Below are positions 54,820 to 62,982 of a DNA stretch of 64,000 nucleotides, piece after piece. Each line of letters begins with the position of its first letter. Within the stretch, counting starts at the first letter, position 1. The notes beneath the pieces were generated by a model. It saw only the letters and a list, made by a program, of their open reading frames with translations. It was not told the origin of the DNA and ran no database searches. The position numbers and the translations under genes are program-made. The stretch comes from Phycisphaerae bacterium. GTDB taxonomy: Bacteria > Planctomycetota > Phycisphaerae > Phycisphaerales > UBA1924. The stretch is taken from contig JAEUIW010000004.1 in NCBI GenBank assembly GCA_016794925.1, positions 62,001 through 126,000 of the forward strand. The letters run 5' to 3'.

Positions 54820-55569
54820 TCAGGCGGGGATGTCGTCCAACAGGCCCAGCGATTCGGCGATCAGTTCGGGGAGGGAGAGAAAGCCCGCGCGGCAGCCCTC
54901 GCGTCGGCACGCGCCCTGGATGTTCATGGTGCAGCCGGGCTCGCTGGAGACCACGTCGCGGGCGCCGGTCGCGCGGATGCACGCGACCTTGTCGCGAACC
55001 ATGGCCCCTGAGATCTCGGGGTACTTGGAGGCGAAGGCGCCGCCGAAGCCGCAGCACTGCTCGGCCTTCTCGAGCGGCAGGACTTCGACACCCTCGATCT
55101 GCCCCAGCAGCCGGAGGGCCTCGTCGGTCACGCCCAGCCCGCGCAGGTGACAGGAGTAGTGGTAGGTGACGCGGCGGCGCATGCGGGCCCCGAGGGCGCG
55201 GAGATCGACGGGGCGGACGCGGGTCAGGAACTCGGAGAACTCGTGGGTTCGGGCCGCGAGGCCCGTCGCGGCGTGGTGATCGGTCGAACCAACGGGGAAC
55301 AGGTGTGCGAAGTGCTCGCGGATCATCGCGGCGCAGGAGCCGGAGGGGGTGACGACGGGGTCGGGGCCGGCGAAGGCGCGGAGGAACCGGCGCGCGAGGT
55401 CGCGGGCGTCGCCCTCGTGTCCGTTGTTGAGCATGGGCTGCCCGCAGCAGGTCTGGGCCTCGGGGAAATGAACACGGCAGCCGAGGCGTTCGAGCACGCG
55501 CACGGCCGCGATGCCGACGCGCGGGAAGAACGCGTCGTTGAGGCACGCGATGAAGAGCGAGACGCGCAT
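54820..55569 (-). CDS. lutA: LutA/YkgE family (CCG-domain) lactate oxidation subunit
   Basis: A 249-residue heterodisulfide-reductase-like subunit with two CCG domains: TCCGQPMLNNG at about 40 and QCCGFGGAFASKYPEIS at about 170, each with accompanying cysteines (PSGSC, SCHLRGLG, EPGCTMNIQG). In other bacteria LutA, LutB and LutC together oxidise L-lactate to pyruvate. Follows the bifunctional aldolase/dehydrogenase gene after 26 bases, so the two steps are probably co-transcribed. Confidence 0.95.
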   Translation of the reverse strand: MRVSLFIACLNDAFFPRVGIAAVRVLERLGCRVHFPEAQTCCGQPMLNNGHEGDARDLARRFLRAFAGPDPVVTPSGSCAAMIREHFAHLFPVGSTDHHAATGLAARTHEFSEFLTRVRPVDLRALGARMRRRVTYHYSCHLRGLGVTDEALRLLGQIEGVEVLPLEKAEQCCGFGGAFASKYPEISGAMVRDKVACIRATGARDVVSSEPGCTMNIQGACRREGCRAGFLSLPELIAESLGLLDDIPA

Positions 55570-55595
55570 GGTGTCGGTCGTGCGGCGCGGCGGGG

Positions 55596-57797
55596 CTAGC
55601 GGAGGAAGGCCTCGTGCAGTCCGGCGTCGACGGAGATGACCTGTCCGGTGGTCTTGGCGAGCTTGGAGGAGACGAGGAGGAACACGGCCTCGGCCTGATC
55701 CGCGGGCGTGATGCTCCGCTTGAGGAGGGTGCGCGAGGCGTAGAACGCGCCGAGCTTGGCGGTGAGCGACTCGGTGGGATCGGACGGGGCGTACGGGATG
55801 TTGTACTTCGCGAGCGAGGCGATGACGCGGTCACGGGGGAACATGGAGCTGCCCTCGATGACGGTCGCGGGGGCCACGGCGTTCACACGGACGAGGGGGG
55901 CGAGCTCGACGGCGAGCTCGCGCACGAGGTGGTTCGCCGCGGCCTTGGAGGCGTCGTAGGCGAGGCTCCCTTTCTTGGAGACGACCGCGTTGACGCTGGT
56001 GGTGAGGACGAGGGCGGCGAGGAGCCCCTGCTCGCGCCAGATGCGCGCGGCCTCGTCCGCGGCGAGGTACGCGCCGGTGACGTTGACGGCGAAGGTGGCG
56101 GCCCACATCTCGTCGGGGATGCGCCCGGCGGTGTCGGGCGGGACGAAGACGCCCGCGGTGACGACGACGTCGTCCACGCCGCCGTAGCACAGGACGGCGT
56201 GGCGCAGCGCGTCCGCGATGGTGTCGCGGCGGGTGAGATCCGCCCCGACGCTCACCGCCGGGCCGCAGCGGGAGGGGCCGGACCCGGCGACCCCGATGCC
56301 CTCGCCGAGGCCGGCGACGAGTGCCGCGGCGGTCGCGGCGGCGGCCGCCTGGTCGCGGTCGATGCAGACGACGTGCGCGCCCTCGCGCGCGAGGCGGCCG
56401 GCGGTGACCCGTCCGATGCCGCTGCCGGCGCCGACCACCACGGCGACGCGGCCGGCCAGCTCCTTCTCCGGGGGCATGCGCTTGAGCTTGGCCTCCTCGA
56501 GGAGCCAGTACTCGATATCGAATGCCTCCTGCTGCGGGAGCGCGATGTACCCGCCGATGGACTCCGCGCCGCGCATCACCTCGACGGCGCACGCGTAGAA
56601 CTCGGCGGTGACCCGGGATTCGCTCTTGTTCTTGCCCCACGCGATCATGCCCACCCCCGGGACGATGATCACGGAAGGGTTGGGGTTGCGCATGGCCGGC
56701 GAGTCGGCGTGCCGGCAGCGCTGGTAATACGCGGCGTAGTCCTCGCGGTAACGGCGCAGGCCCTGCTCGAGCAGGGCGCGAAGGCCGGCCTCGTCGCCGG
56801 CCCGGGGCGACCAGGGAACGAAGAGCGGCTTGATCTTGGTGCGGAGAAAGTGATCCGGGCACGAGGTGCCGAGCTCCGCCAGGCGGGGCGCGTCGGTGGA
56901 GCAGGCGAACCGGAGCATCGGTTCGTCGTCCTGCAGCGTGGCGATCTGGCGCGGCCACGCCGCGGCCGAGCCCTCGGTCAGCCGGCCGCGCAGCCAGGGC
57001 ATGATCCGCGCGAGGAGGTCGCGGCGGACGGTTTCCGGCAGCGGCGAACAGGCGGGCCCGCCGAATGTCGCCTCCCCGCGGTCCTTGCCGGCGAGGTAGG
57101 CGGCCGCGCGTTCGATCAGCTCCAGGGAGAGGTCGTAGCAGGCGCGGTCGTCGTCGTGCCAGTTGATGAGCCCGTGCTGGCCGAGGATCGCGCCCCTGGC
57201 CCTGGGGAAGCGCGCGCACAGGTCCCGCAGCTTGAGGCCGAGATCGAACCCGGGCCGCTGCCAGTCCGTCCAGACGACGTCGTCTCCGTAGACCTCGCGC
57301 GTGACGCTCGCGCCGTTTCGGCTGGCGGCGATGGCGATGACCGCGTTGGGATGCGTGTGGTCGACGTGGCGGCGGGGCACGTAGGCGTGCAGGGGGGTGT
57401 CGATCGACGAGGCGCGGGGATTGAGGTTGAAGGTGCAGTGCGGGTACATGCCGACCATGGCGTCCTCGGCGGGCGTCTTCGGGCCCCGGTCGGGAGATCG
57501 GGCGTACACGTCCTGGAGGCCGATGAGACGGTCCATGTGCAACGAGGCGAAGAGCGAGGCGTCGGCGGTACGGAGATCGCCGCCGGAGCCTTTGACCCAA
57601 AGCACGTCGGTATGCCGCCCCGAGAGCGGATCGGTCTCCGTGAGCTTGGACGAGGTGTTGCCGCCGCCGGTGTTGGTGATGCGCTGATCGCGGCCGAGGC
57701 AGTTGGATCGGTAGACGAGTCGGGCCAGTGGGTCCATGGCCGCGGCCCTAGAGTCTTCCCAGAATGACGTTACGAATCGGTGCGTGGCGTCGGGCAC
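55596..57797 (-). CDS. rhaEW: Bifunctional rhamnulose-1-phosphate aldolase / lactaldehyde dehydrogenase
   Basis: A 733-residue fusion. Residues 20-440 are a class II aldolase with the metal motif HVDHTHPN (144-151) and GQHGLINW (206-213). Residues 445-733 are a short-chain dehydrogenase with GAGSGIG (456-462) and the catalytic YDASK (614-618). This arrangement matches the enzyme known from rhamnose pathways that splits rhamnulose-1-phosphate to dihydroxyacetone phosphate and lactaldehyde and oxidises the latter to lactate. GTG at 57797 has GGAGAG eleven bases upstream. It sits between another class II aldolase and lutABC, which could carry lactate on to pyruvate. Confidence 0.92.
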   Translation of the reverse strand: MPDATHRFVTSFWEDSRAAAMDPLARLVYRSNCLGRDQRITNTGGGNTSSKLTETDPLSGRHTDVLWVKGSGGDLRTADASLFASLHMDRLIGLQDVYARSPDRGPKTPAEDAMVGMYPHCTFNLNPRASSIDTPLHAYVPRRHVDHTHPNAVIAIAASRNGASVTREVYGDDVVWTDWQRPGFDLGLKLRDLCARFPRARGAILGQHGLINWHDDDRACYDLSLELIERAAAYLAGKDRGEATFGGPACSPLPETVRRDLLARIMPWLRGRLTEGSAAAWPRQIATLQDDEPMLRFACSTDAPRLAELGTSCPDHFLRTKIKPLFVPWSPRAGDEAGLRALLEQGLRRYREDYAAYYQRCRHADSPAMRNPNPSVIIVPGVGMIAWGKNKSESRVTAEFYACAVEVMRGAESIGGYIALPQQEAFDIEYWLLEEAKLKRMPPEKELAGRVAVVVGAGSGIGRVTAGRLAREGAHVVCIDRDQAAAAATAAALVAGLGEGIGVAGSGPSRCGPAVSVGADLTRRDTIADALRHAVLCYGGVDDVVVTAGVFVPPDTAGRIPDEMWAATFAVNVTGAYLAADEAARIWREQGLLAALVLTTSVNAVVSKKGSLAYDASKAAANHLVRELAVELAPLVRVNAVAPATVIEGSSMFPRDRVIASLAKYNIPYAPSDPTESLTAKLGAFYASRTLLKRSITPADQAEAVFLLVSSKLAKTTGQVISVDAGLHEAFLR

Positions 57798-57858
57798 GGT
57801 CGGGGCTCTCCGGTGTGAAGGACGCGCCGGGCGCGAGGCCGAGTGTAACCGCGCCGCG

Positions 57859-58644
57859 TCAGATATTCAGGGCCCGTCGGCGGTACTCCTCGTCGGCGCG
57901 CGAGGCGATGCGCCGCACCTCTGAAGGGGGGAGCGTCACCGGCCCGTCAAGCGCGGCGGCGGCGAGCCAGATCCGCGCGGCCTTGCTGGCCATCAGCATG
58001 GCCGCGAGGACCGCGTCGCGGGTCGGCCCGAGCGTGATGAGGCCGTGGCTGGCGAGCAGGATCACGCGCGGCGGCGCCCGGTCGTCGCGCTGGGCGCGCA
58101 TCCAGGCGTGCGTGCGGTCACGGATCGCCACGGCCAGGGGCAGGCCCGGATCGACGTAGGGCACGAAGACCGAGGACGGGCCGCAGCAGACGATCTCATC
58201 GGGGAAGATCCGTTCGCGTGCGAACTGCTCAGCGCGGGGCGAGCAGAGGATGGCGTTGACCGCGACCCCGTGCGTGTGGCCGACGAAACGAACGCGCGGC
58301 AGGTCCAGGAGCAGGGCGTGGAAGACGGCCTCGACCGAGGGCTTGGGGGCGCCGGGATCGACGCGGGAGTCGTACAGGTTCGACTCGATCTGGGCGTCGG
58401 TCGCGCCCGGCTGGTCGAGCATCTTCAGCAGAACGGACTGGCGGCATTCGACGAGCCCGTCCGGCCCCAGGGAGCGGAGGTTCCGGCCGCTCGCCTTGAC
58501 GAGGAACGTGTCCGCGCCGGTTCGGACGGAGACGTTCCCTTCGCCGAGGATGGCCAGATCGAGTTGCTCGCGCCCGAGTTCTCGGCCGAGCGACAGGAGC
58601 TCGTTCATGGGATCGGCCGGGAGGCTCGCGTCGGCAGGGTTCAT
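57859..58644 (-). CDS. Class II aldolase/adducin family protein
   Basis: A 261-residue aldolase-fold protein. DLAILGEGNVSVRTGADTFLVKASGRNL, KPSVEAVFHALLLDLPRVRFVGHTHGVAVNAILCS (metal histidines in GHTHG, general-acid Glu in PSVEAV) and LLASHGLITLG are visible. Family members are fuculose- or rhamnulose-1-phosphate aldolases, ribulose-5-phosphate 4-epimerases or sugar-acid enzymes. CAGGAG lies nine bases before ATG at 58644. It begins a five-gene run, 61 bases upstream of rhaEW, which already has its own aldolase, so this one may serve a second sugar such as fucose. Confidence 0.85.
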   Translation of the reverse strand: MNPADASLPADPMNELLSLGRELGREQLDLAILGEGNVSVRTGADTFLVKASGRNLRSLGPDGLVECRQSVLLKMLDQPGATDAQIESNLYDSRVDPGAPKPSVEAVFHALLLDLPRVRFVGHTHGVAVNAILCSPRAEQFARERIFPDEIVCCGPSSVFVPYVDPGLPLAVAIRDRTHAWMRAQRDDRAPPRVILLASHGLITLGPTRDAVLAAMLMASKAARIWLAAAALDGPVTLPPSEVRRIASRADEEYRRRALNI

Positions 58645-58693
58645 CAGATGCCGCTCCTGCCGGGAGTTGGGGGACGCCGGCGCGGCTTGATGG

Positions 58694-58699
58694 TACATT
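58694..58699 (+). promoter_or_regulatory. -10-like element upstream of rhaB
   Basis: TACATT lies about 47 bases before the rhaB start, in a 100-bp gap shared with the divergent aldolase gene. A poor -35 only. Both operons are probably controlled from this gap; no operator repeat stands out. Confidence 0.25.
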
Positions 58700-58745
58700 G
58701 GCCGGCGGTCCGAGGGCGCGGCACCGGCCGCCGTCAAAGGAGCCC

Positions 58746-60248
58746 GTGTTGGCCTCGACTGCGTGCTATCTGGCGTTCGATCTTGGCGCATCAGGCGGCC
58801 GCGCCATCCTGGGCCGGTTCGACGGGGCGCGGCTGCGCACGGAGGCGGTCCATCGCTTCGCCAACGAGCCGCTCCGGCTGCCCTCGGGCATCCATTGGAA
58901 CACGCCGGGGCTGTTTGAGGAGGTCAAGCGGGGGATGACGGCCTGCCGCGCGATGGGCGTGGAGCCCGAGGGGCTCGGCCTGGACACGTGGGGGGTTGAC
59001 TACGGCCTGATCGGCACGGGCGGGGAGCTGCTGGGACTGCCCCACCACTACCGCGACACGCGGACCATCGGGAAAATGGACGAGGCGTGGGTGAAGGTGG
59101 GAAAGGAACGTCTGTACCTCCGGACCGGCATCCAGTACATGTCGCTGAACACGATCTACCAGCTCATGGCGGACCGGGACGCGAGCGATGGCCGTCTGGC
59201 GCACGCCCGCACGCTGCTGTTCACGCCGGATCTGCTCGCGTACTGGTTGACGGGGGAAGCGCGGACGGAGCTCTCGATCGCCTCGACCTCGCAGCTTCTC
59301 GACCCGGGGACCGGGACGTGGGCGACGGACGTCGCGTCGTCCCTGGGGCTCCCGACCGAGATCCTGCCGCGCATCGAGCCATGCGGGACGGCGGTGGGCG
59401 CGCTGCGACGCGAGGTCGCGGAGGAGACGGGTCTGAGCGGGGTGACGGTCGTCGCCCCCGCGTCGCACGACACGGCGAGCGCGGTCGCGGCCACGCCGGG
59501 AGAGGGCGACGCGTGGGCGTACATCTCGTGCGGCACGTGGTCGCTGGTGGGGACCGAGGTCGGGGCCCCGGTCCGAACGCGCGAGGCGATGCGGGCGGGT
59601 TTCACCAACGAGGGCGGGTTGCTCGAGGGCCGGGGTCGTCTGCGGTTCCATCACAACGTCGCGGGACTCTGGCTGCTGCAGGAGTGCCAGCGGACCTGGC
59701 GGGCTCGCGGCGGGGCGTGGAGCCACGAGGACACGGTGCGGGCCGCGAGCGGGAGCGAGCCGCTTGGGGCGCTGATCGACCCTGACGACGCCAGTTTCGG
59801 CGGCTTCGGCGACATGCCCACGCGGGTCGACGCGTTCGTGCGGCGCACGGGCCAGCCCGTGATCCCGGATGAGGCCGCCATGGCCCGCGCGATCATCGAG
59901 AGCCTGGCGCTCGCGTACGCCGCGACCATCGAACAGGCCGAGGCGCTCACCGGCCGCGAGCTGCGGGTCGTTCACATGGTGGGCGGGGGCATCCGCAACG
60001 CACTCCTGTGCCAGTGCACCGCCGACGCGACGGGACGCGAAGTCGTGGCCGGGCCGGCCGAGGCGACCGCCGCGGGCAACATCCTCACGCAGGCGATGGC
60101 GTTCGGGCGAGTGCGATCGGCGGAGCAGATCCGCGCGGTCGTGCGGCAGTCGTTCGACCTGGTGACGTACCGGCCGCGCGAACGGAGCCGCTGGAGCGAG
60201 GCCCGGGCCCGGTTCGCGACCCTGGTCGCACGCGGCCGCGGGGGATGA
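58746..60248 (+). CDS. rhaB: Rhamnulokinase
   Basis: A 500-residue FGGY-type sugar kinase that phosphorylates L-rhamnulose. YLAFDLGASGGRAILGRFDG is the ATP-site start; GIHWNTPGLFEEVKRG, GLDTWGVDYGLIG, ISCGTWSLVGTE and VVHMVGGGIRNALLCQCTADATGREVVAGPAEATAAGNI follow the RhaB pattern rather than xylulo- or glycerol kinase. AAAGGAG lies just upstream; it suits TTG at 58749 (six-base spacing) slightly better than GTG at 58746, so the first residue is uncertain. Divergent from the aldolase-rhaEW-lutABC run. Its TGA abuts the stop of the convergent permease gene with no gap. Confidence 0.93.
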   Translation: MLASTACYLAFDLGASGGRAILGRFDGARLRTEAVHRFANEPLRLPSGIHWNTPGLFEEVKRGMTACRAMGVEPEGLGLDTWGVDYGLIGTGGELLGLPHHYRDTRTIGKMDEAWVKVGKERLYLRTGIQYMSLNTIYQLMADRDASDGRLAHARTLLFTPDLLAYWLTGEARTELSIASTSQLLDPGTGTWATDVASSLGLPTEILPRIEPCGTAVGALRREVAEETGLSGVTVVAPASHDTASAVAATPGEGDAWAYISCGTWSLVGTEVGAPVRTREAMRAGFTNEGGLLEGRGRLRFHHNVAGLWLLQECQRTWRARGGAWSHEDTVRAASGSEPLGALIDPDDASFGGFGDMPTRVDAFVRRTGQPVIPDEAAMARAIIESLALAYAATIEQAEALTGRELRVVHMVGGGIRNALLCQCTADATGREVVAGPAEATAAGNILTQAMAFGRVRSAEQIRAVVRQSFDLVTYRPRERSRWSEARARFATLVARGRGG

Positions 60249-61241
60249 TCACGGCGCGGAACGGCCGGATCGCCCGCGATCGATCGCGACGGCGAGGATG
60301 ATGATGTGCCCCACGACCAGTTCCTGCACGTAGTTGGGCCACCCGAGGGCGGTGCAGCGGTTGTCGAGCAACGCCATGAGCAGCGCGCCGCACAGCGTGC
60401 CCGCCACGGACGCGGTCCCGCCCGAGAGCGAGGCTCCCCCGATCACGACGGCGGCGACCGCCTTGAGCTCCAGCCCGACTTGCACGGTAGGGTCACCCGA
60501 TCCGCCCAGCCTGGCGAACTGCACCACGCCGGCCAGCCCCACCAGCGCGCCGCAAACGGAATAGACGATGACGTTCACGCGCGGAACTCGGATCCCCGCC
60601 CGGCGCGCCGCCTCGAGGTTGGAGCCGGTCGCGACCGCCTGCCGCCCCGCGACCGTGCGCCGCAGCCATAGAGCGAACCCCCCGGCGAGCAGCAGCATCA
60701 TCCAGACTGAAGGGGCCACGAGCAGCCATGACGGCTCGGGGATCGGCCGGACCCATTCCCGGAGCCACGAGTCCCGCGCGTAGACCGGGGAGCTGCCGCT
60801 GATCCACTTGGCGACGCCGCGAAAGAACCCCAGCGTCCCCAGCGTGACGATGAACGAGGGCAGGCGCAGCAACGCAATGAGGCCGCCGTTGTACAGGCCG
60901 CACGCCGCGCCCGCGGCCACCGCGGCCAGCGCGGCCAGCGCGGGTTGCCATGTTGAGGCGGCGGCCGCACCGAAATCCGCCTTCATCACGAGCGCCGCGG
61001 CCACGGCGCAGAGCGCCACCGACGACCCGACCGAAAGATCGATGCCGCCGGACACGAGCACGAGCGTCATGCCCAGGCCGACCAGCGCCACGATGACGGT
61101 CTGGAGCATGATCGTGCGGGCGTCCATCGCCGTCAGCGGCCGATCGGGCGCGATGGCCCAGAAGACCAGGATCGCCGCGCCGAGCGAGAGGACCGGGGCG
61201 AACGCTCTGAGCAGCGGGAGGAACGACGCCGCGCGGGGCAC
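60249..61241 (-). CDS. Sugar ABC transporter permease (RbsC/RhaP type)
   Basis: A 330-residue inner-membrane permease with about eight to ten helices. VALVGLGMTLVLVSGGIDLSVGSSVALCAVAAALVM is the diagnostic start of BPD_transp_2 permeases; LRLPSFIVTLGTLGFFRGVAKWISG, AARRAGIRVPRVNVIVYSVCGALVGLAGVV and AVAAVVIGGASLSGGTASVAGTLCGALLMALLDN complete it. GTG at 61241 lies three bases after the stop of the binding-protein gene. The ATP-binding subunit is not in the window. By context it probably carries rhamnose or a similar sugar. Confidence 0.9.
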   Translation of the reverse strand: MPRAASFLPLLRAFAPVLSLGAAILVFWAIAPDRPLTAMDARTIMLQTVIVALVGLGMTLVLVSGGIDLSVGSSVALCAVAAALVMKADFGAAAASTWQPALAALAAVAAGAACGLYNGGLIALLRLPSFIVTLGTLGFFRGVAKWISGSSPVYARDSWLREWVRPIPEPSWLLVAPSVWMMLLLAGGFALWLRRTVAGRQAVATGSNLEAARRAGIRVPRVNVIVYSVCGALVGLAGVVQFARLGGSGDPTVQVGLELKAVAAVVIGGASLSGGTASVAGTLCGALLMALLDNRCTALGWPNYVQELVVGHIIILAVAIDRGRSGRSAP

Positions 61242-61244
61242 CGG

Positions 61245-62342
61245 TCAGGACCCCAGCAGCGACTTGAGGTCCGGGCTCAGGATCTCCTTGCTCTCGGGCG
61301 TGTCCATGTTCTCCTTCGTGATGAGCTGGACGCCCGTGTCGATCCGGGGCTCGACCGGGCGGCCGGCCAGGACGTCCGCGGCGGCTTTCACCGCGAGGTA
61401 GCCCATGCGGATCGGGTTCTGCACCACCAGGCCGCTGATCTCGCCCTTGCGCATGGCGTCCACCAGCTCGGCGGACGAGTCGAAGCCCAGGAACGCCACT
61501 TTTCCGGCGAGGCCGCGGGACCGCAGCGCGAGCATCATGCCGAAGGTCGAGCTCTCGTTGGGGCAGAACACGCCCGCCAGATCGGCGTGATTTGAGAGCA
61601 GGTTCTCCGCGGCCTGCTGGGCCGTGTCACGCGTGGGTCCGGCGAAGCGCTTGGGATCGATCAACTGGATGTCCTTGAACCCGGCGAGGGCATCGACGAA
61701 ACCCTTCTCCCGCAGGGCCGTGCTGGCCGAGCCCTCCTGGTACCGGAGCAGCACGACCTTGCCGCGGCCCTTGAGCAGTTCCCCGAGCCGCTCACCCGCC
61801 AGCCTTCCGCCCTTCTCGTTGTCGGTGGCCACGAAGCTGGCGTAGTCCTCGCCCGCCTTCGCCTCCAGACCTGAGTCCATGATCACGACGGGGATCTTCG
61901 CGTCCCTGGCGGATCGAACCGGCCCGACCAGCGCCCGGTCATCAAGGGGAGCAAGCACGATCGCGTCGTACCGGCTGCTGATGAGATTCTCCATCAACGC
62001 GATCTGCTGCTCGCGATCGTCCTCCTTCGCCGGGCCGCGGAACGTGATCTGGATCCCGCCCAACTCACGCTCGGCCTTCCTCGCTCCGGCGTGGATCGAT
62101 TTCCAGTATTCGTGGGTTGTCCCCTTCGGCACCACGGCCACCCGCTTGACGGCGCCGGACACGGGCGGCGCGGCGACGCCGGAGTTCGACGCGGCACCGG
62201 ACGCGGCCGTCCCCGTCGGACCCGCCGACTGCGATGCGGACTTCGTCCCGCCTGCCGCCGTGGGGGACTTCTGATCGCATCCGCCGAGGCACGCGCACCC
62301 CGCGACCAACAAAGCAAACACCAGCACGCTCACGCACTTCAA
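61245..62342 (-). CDS. Sugar ABC transporter substrate-binding lipoprotein
   Basis: A 365-residue periplasmic-binding-protein-like domain of the ribose/rhamnose group. The start is TTG at 62342: AGGAG lies seven bases upstream and translation begins MKCVSVLVFALLVAGCACLGGC, a clean lipoprotein signal; a longer frame from 62384 lacks such support. After a Ser/Ala/Gly linker come VAVVPKGTTHEYWKSIHAGARKAEREL, LISSRYDAIVLAPLDDRALVGPV, IPVVIMDSG, VFCPNESSTFGMMLAL and VQNPIRMGYLAVKAAADVLAGRPV, the sugar-binding pattern. Upstream of the permease gene in the same unit. Confidence 0.9.
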   Translation of the reverse strand: MKCVSVLVFALLVAGCACLGGCDQKSPTAAGGTKSASQSAGPTGTAASGAASNSGVAAPPVSGAVKRVAVVPKGTTHEYWKSIHAGARKAERELGGIQITFRGPAKEDDREQQIALMENLISSRYDAIVLAPLDDRALVGPVRSARDAKIPVVIMDSGLEAKAGEDYASFVATDNEKGGRLAGERLGELLKGRGKVVLLRYQEGSASTALREKGFVDALAGFKDIQLIDPKRFAGPTRDTAQQAAENLLSNHADLAGVFCPNESSTFGMMLALRSRGLAGKVAFLGFDSSAELVDAMRKGEISGLVVQNPIRMGYLAVKAAADVLAGRPVEPRIDTGVQLITKENMDTPESKEILSPDLKSLLGS

Positions 62343-62494
62343 GGTTCGACTCCTGGTTGAACCCGGCTCGCCCGGTCGGTGCATCCTAACGACTGATCGA
62401 CGGGCTCGGCAATGGGCGGACGCGCCGGCACGCCTCCGGCGCGCGAGTCGCGCACCGACCGGGCTGCCACGGCCCGACGAGCACGCTCGCGAAC

Positions 62495-62887
62495 TCACTC
62501 CCCCGCGGCGGTGCCGGTCGGGCGCGGGTGGGCGTGGGCGCGCAAATCCTCCAGATCGACAAACTCGAGCGCGCCCATGTGCGTCGCCTCCAGCACGACC
62601 GGGGGCGCGACGCCCGCCTCCAAGGCCTCCTTCCAACGACCGATGCACAGGCACCAGCGGTCACCCGGCTTCAGACCCGGAAAATCGTAATCCGGAGCCG
62701 GCGTCGAGAGGTCGTTGCCCCGCGACTTGGAAAACGCCAGGAACTCCGGCGTCATCATCGCGCACAGAAGATGCAGCCCGTGATCGTCGCGGCCGGTGTT
62801 GCAGCATCCGTCGCGGAAGAAGCCCGTCAGGGGCCGCTTCGAGCACGGCTGAAGAGGCGTTCCGAGTACGCTTTGCGCGCCCGCCAT
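62495..62887 (-). CDS. DUF2237 family protein
   Basis: A 130-residue cytoplasmic protein that matches DUF2237 closely along its length: SVLGTPLQPCSKRPLTGFFRDGCCNTGRDDHGLHLLCAMMT, EFLAFSKSRGNDLSTP, FPGLKPGDRWCLCIGRWKEALEAGVAPPVVLEATHMGALEFV. Several cysteines (about 15, 28, 29, 42 and 79) are conserved in the family and may bind metal or be redox active; function is unknown. GGGAGG lies eight bases before ATG at 62887. Confidence 0.92.
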   Translation of the reverse strand: MAGAQSVLGTPLQPCSKRPLTGFFRDGCCNTGRDDHGLHLLCAMMTPEFLAFSKSRGNDLSTPAPDYDFPGLKPGDRWCLCIGRWKEALEAGVAPPVVLEATHMGALEFVDLEDLRAHAHPRPTGTAAGE

Positions 62888-62982
62888 GACCAACCTCCCG
62901 CGCCGCTCAACCCAGGCCAATCAACCAACGAAGCGTACGTCGGGTCGCGGCACCGGGCGACGGGAACGGGCGTCGCGCGCCA

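Noticed and set aside
52632-62342. Bacterial microcompartment for fucose or rhamnose
   Set aside because: No shell protein, PduL-type phosphotransacylase or CoA-acylating aldehyde dehydrogenase is encoded here; lactaldehyde is instead handled by an SDR domain and LutABC.
62340-62365. TTCGA-containing stretch resembling a tRNA T-arm
   Set aside because: The flanking bases do not pair as a 5-bp stem and no acceptor or anticodon arm is present; it is the Shine-Dalgarno and start of the binding-protein gene.
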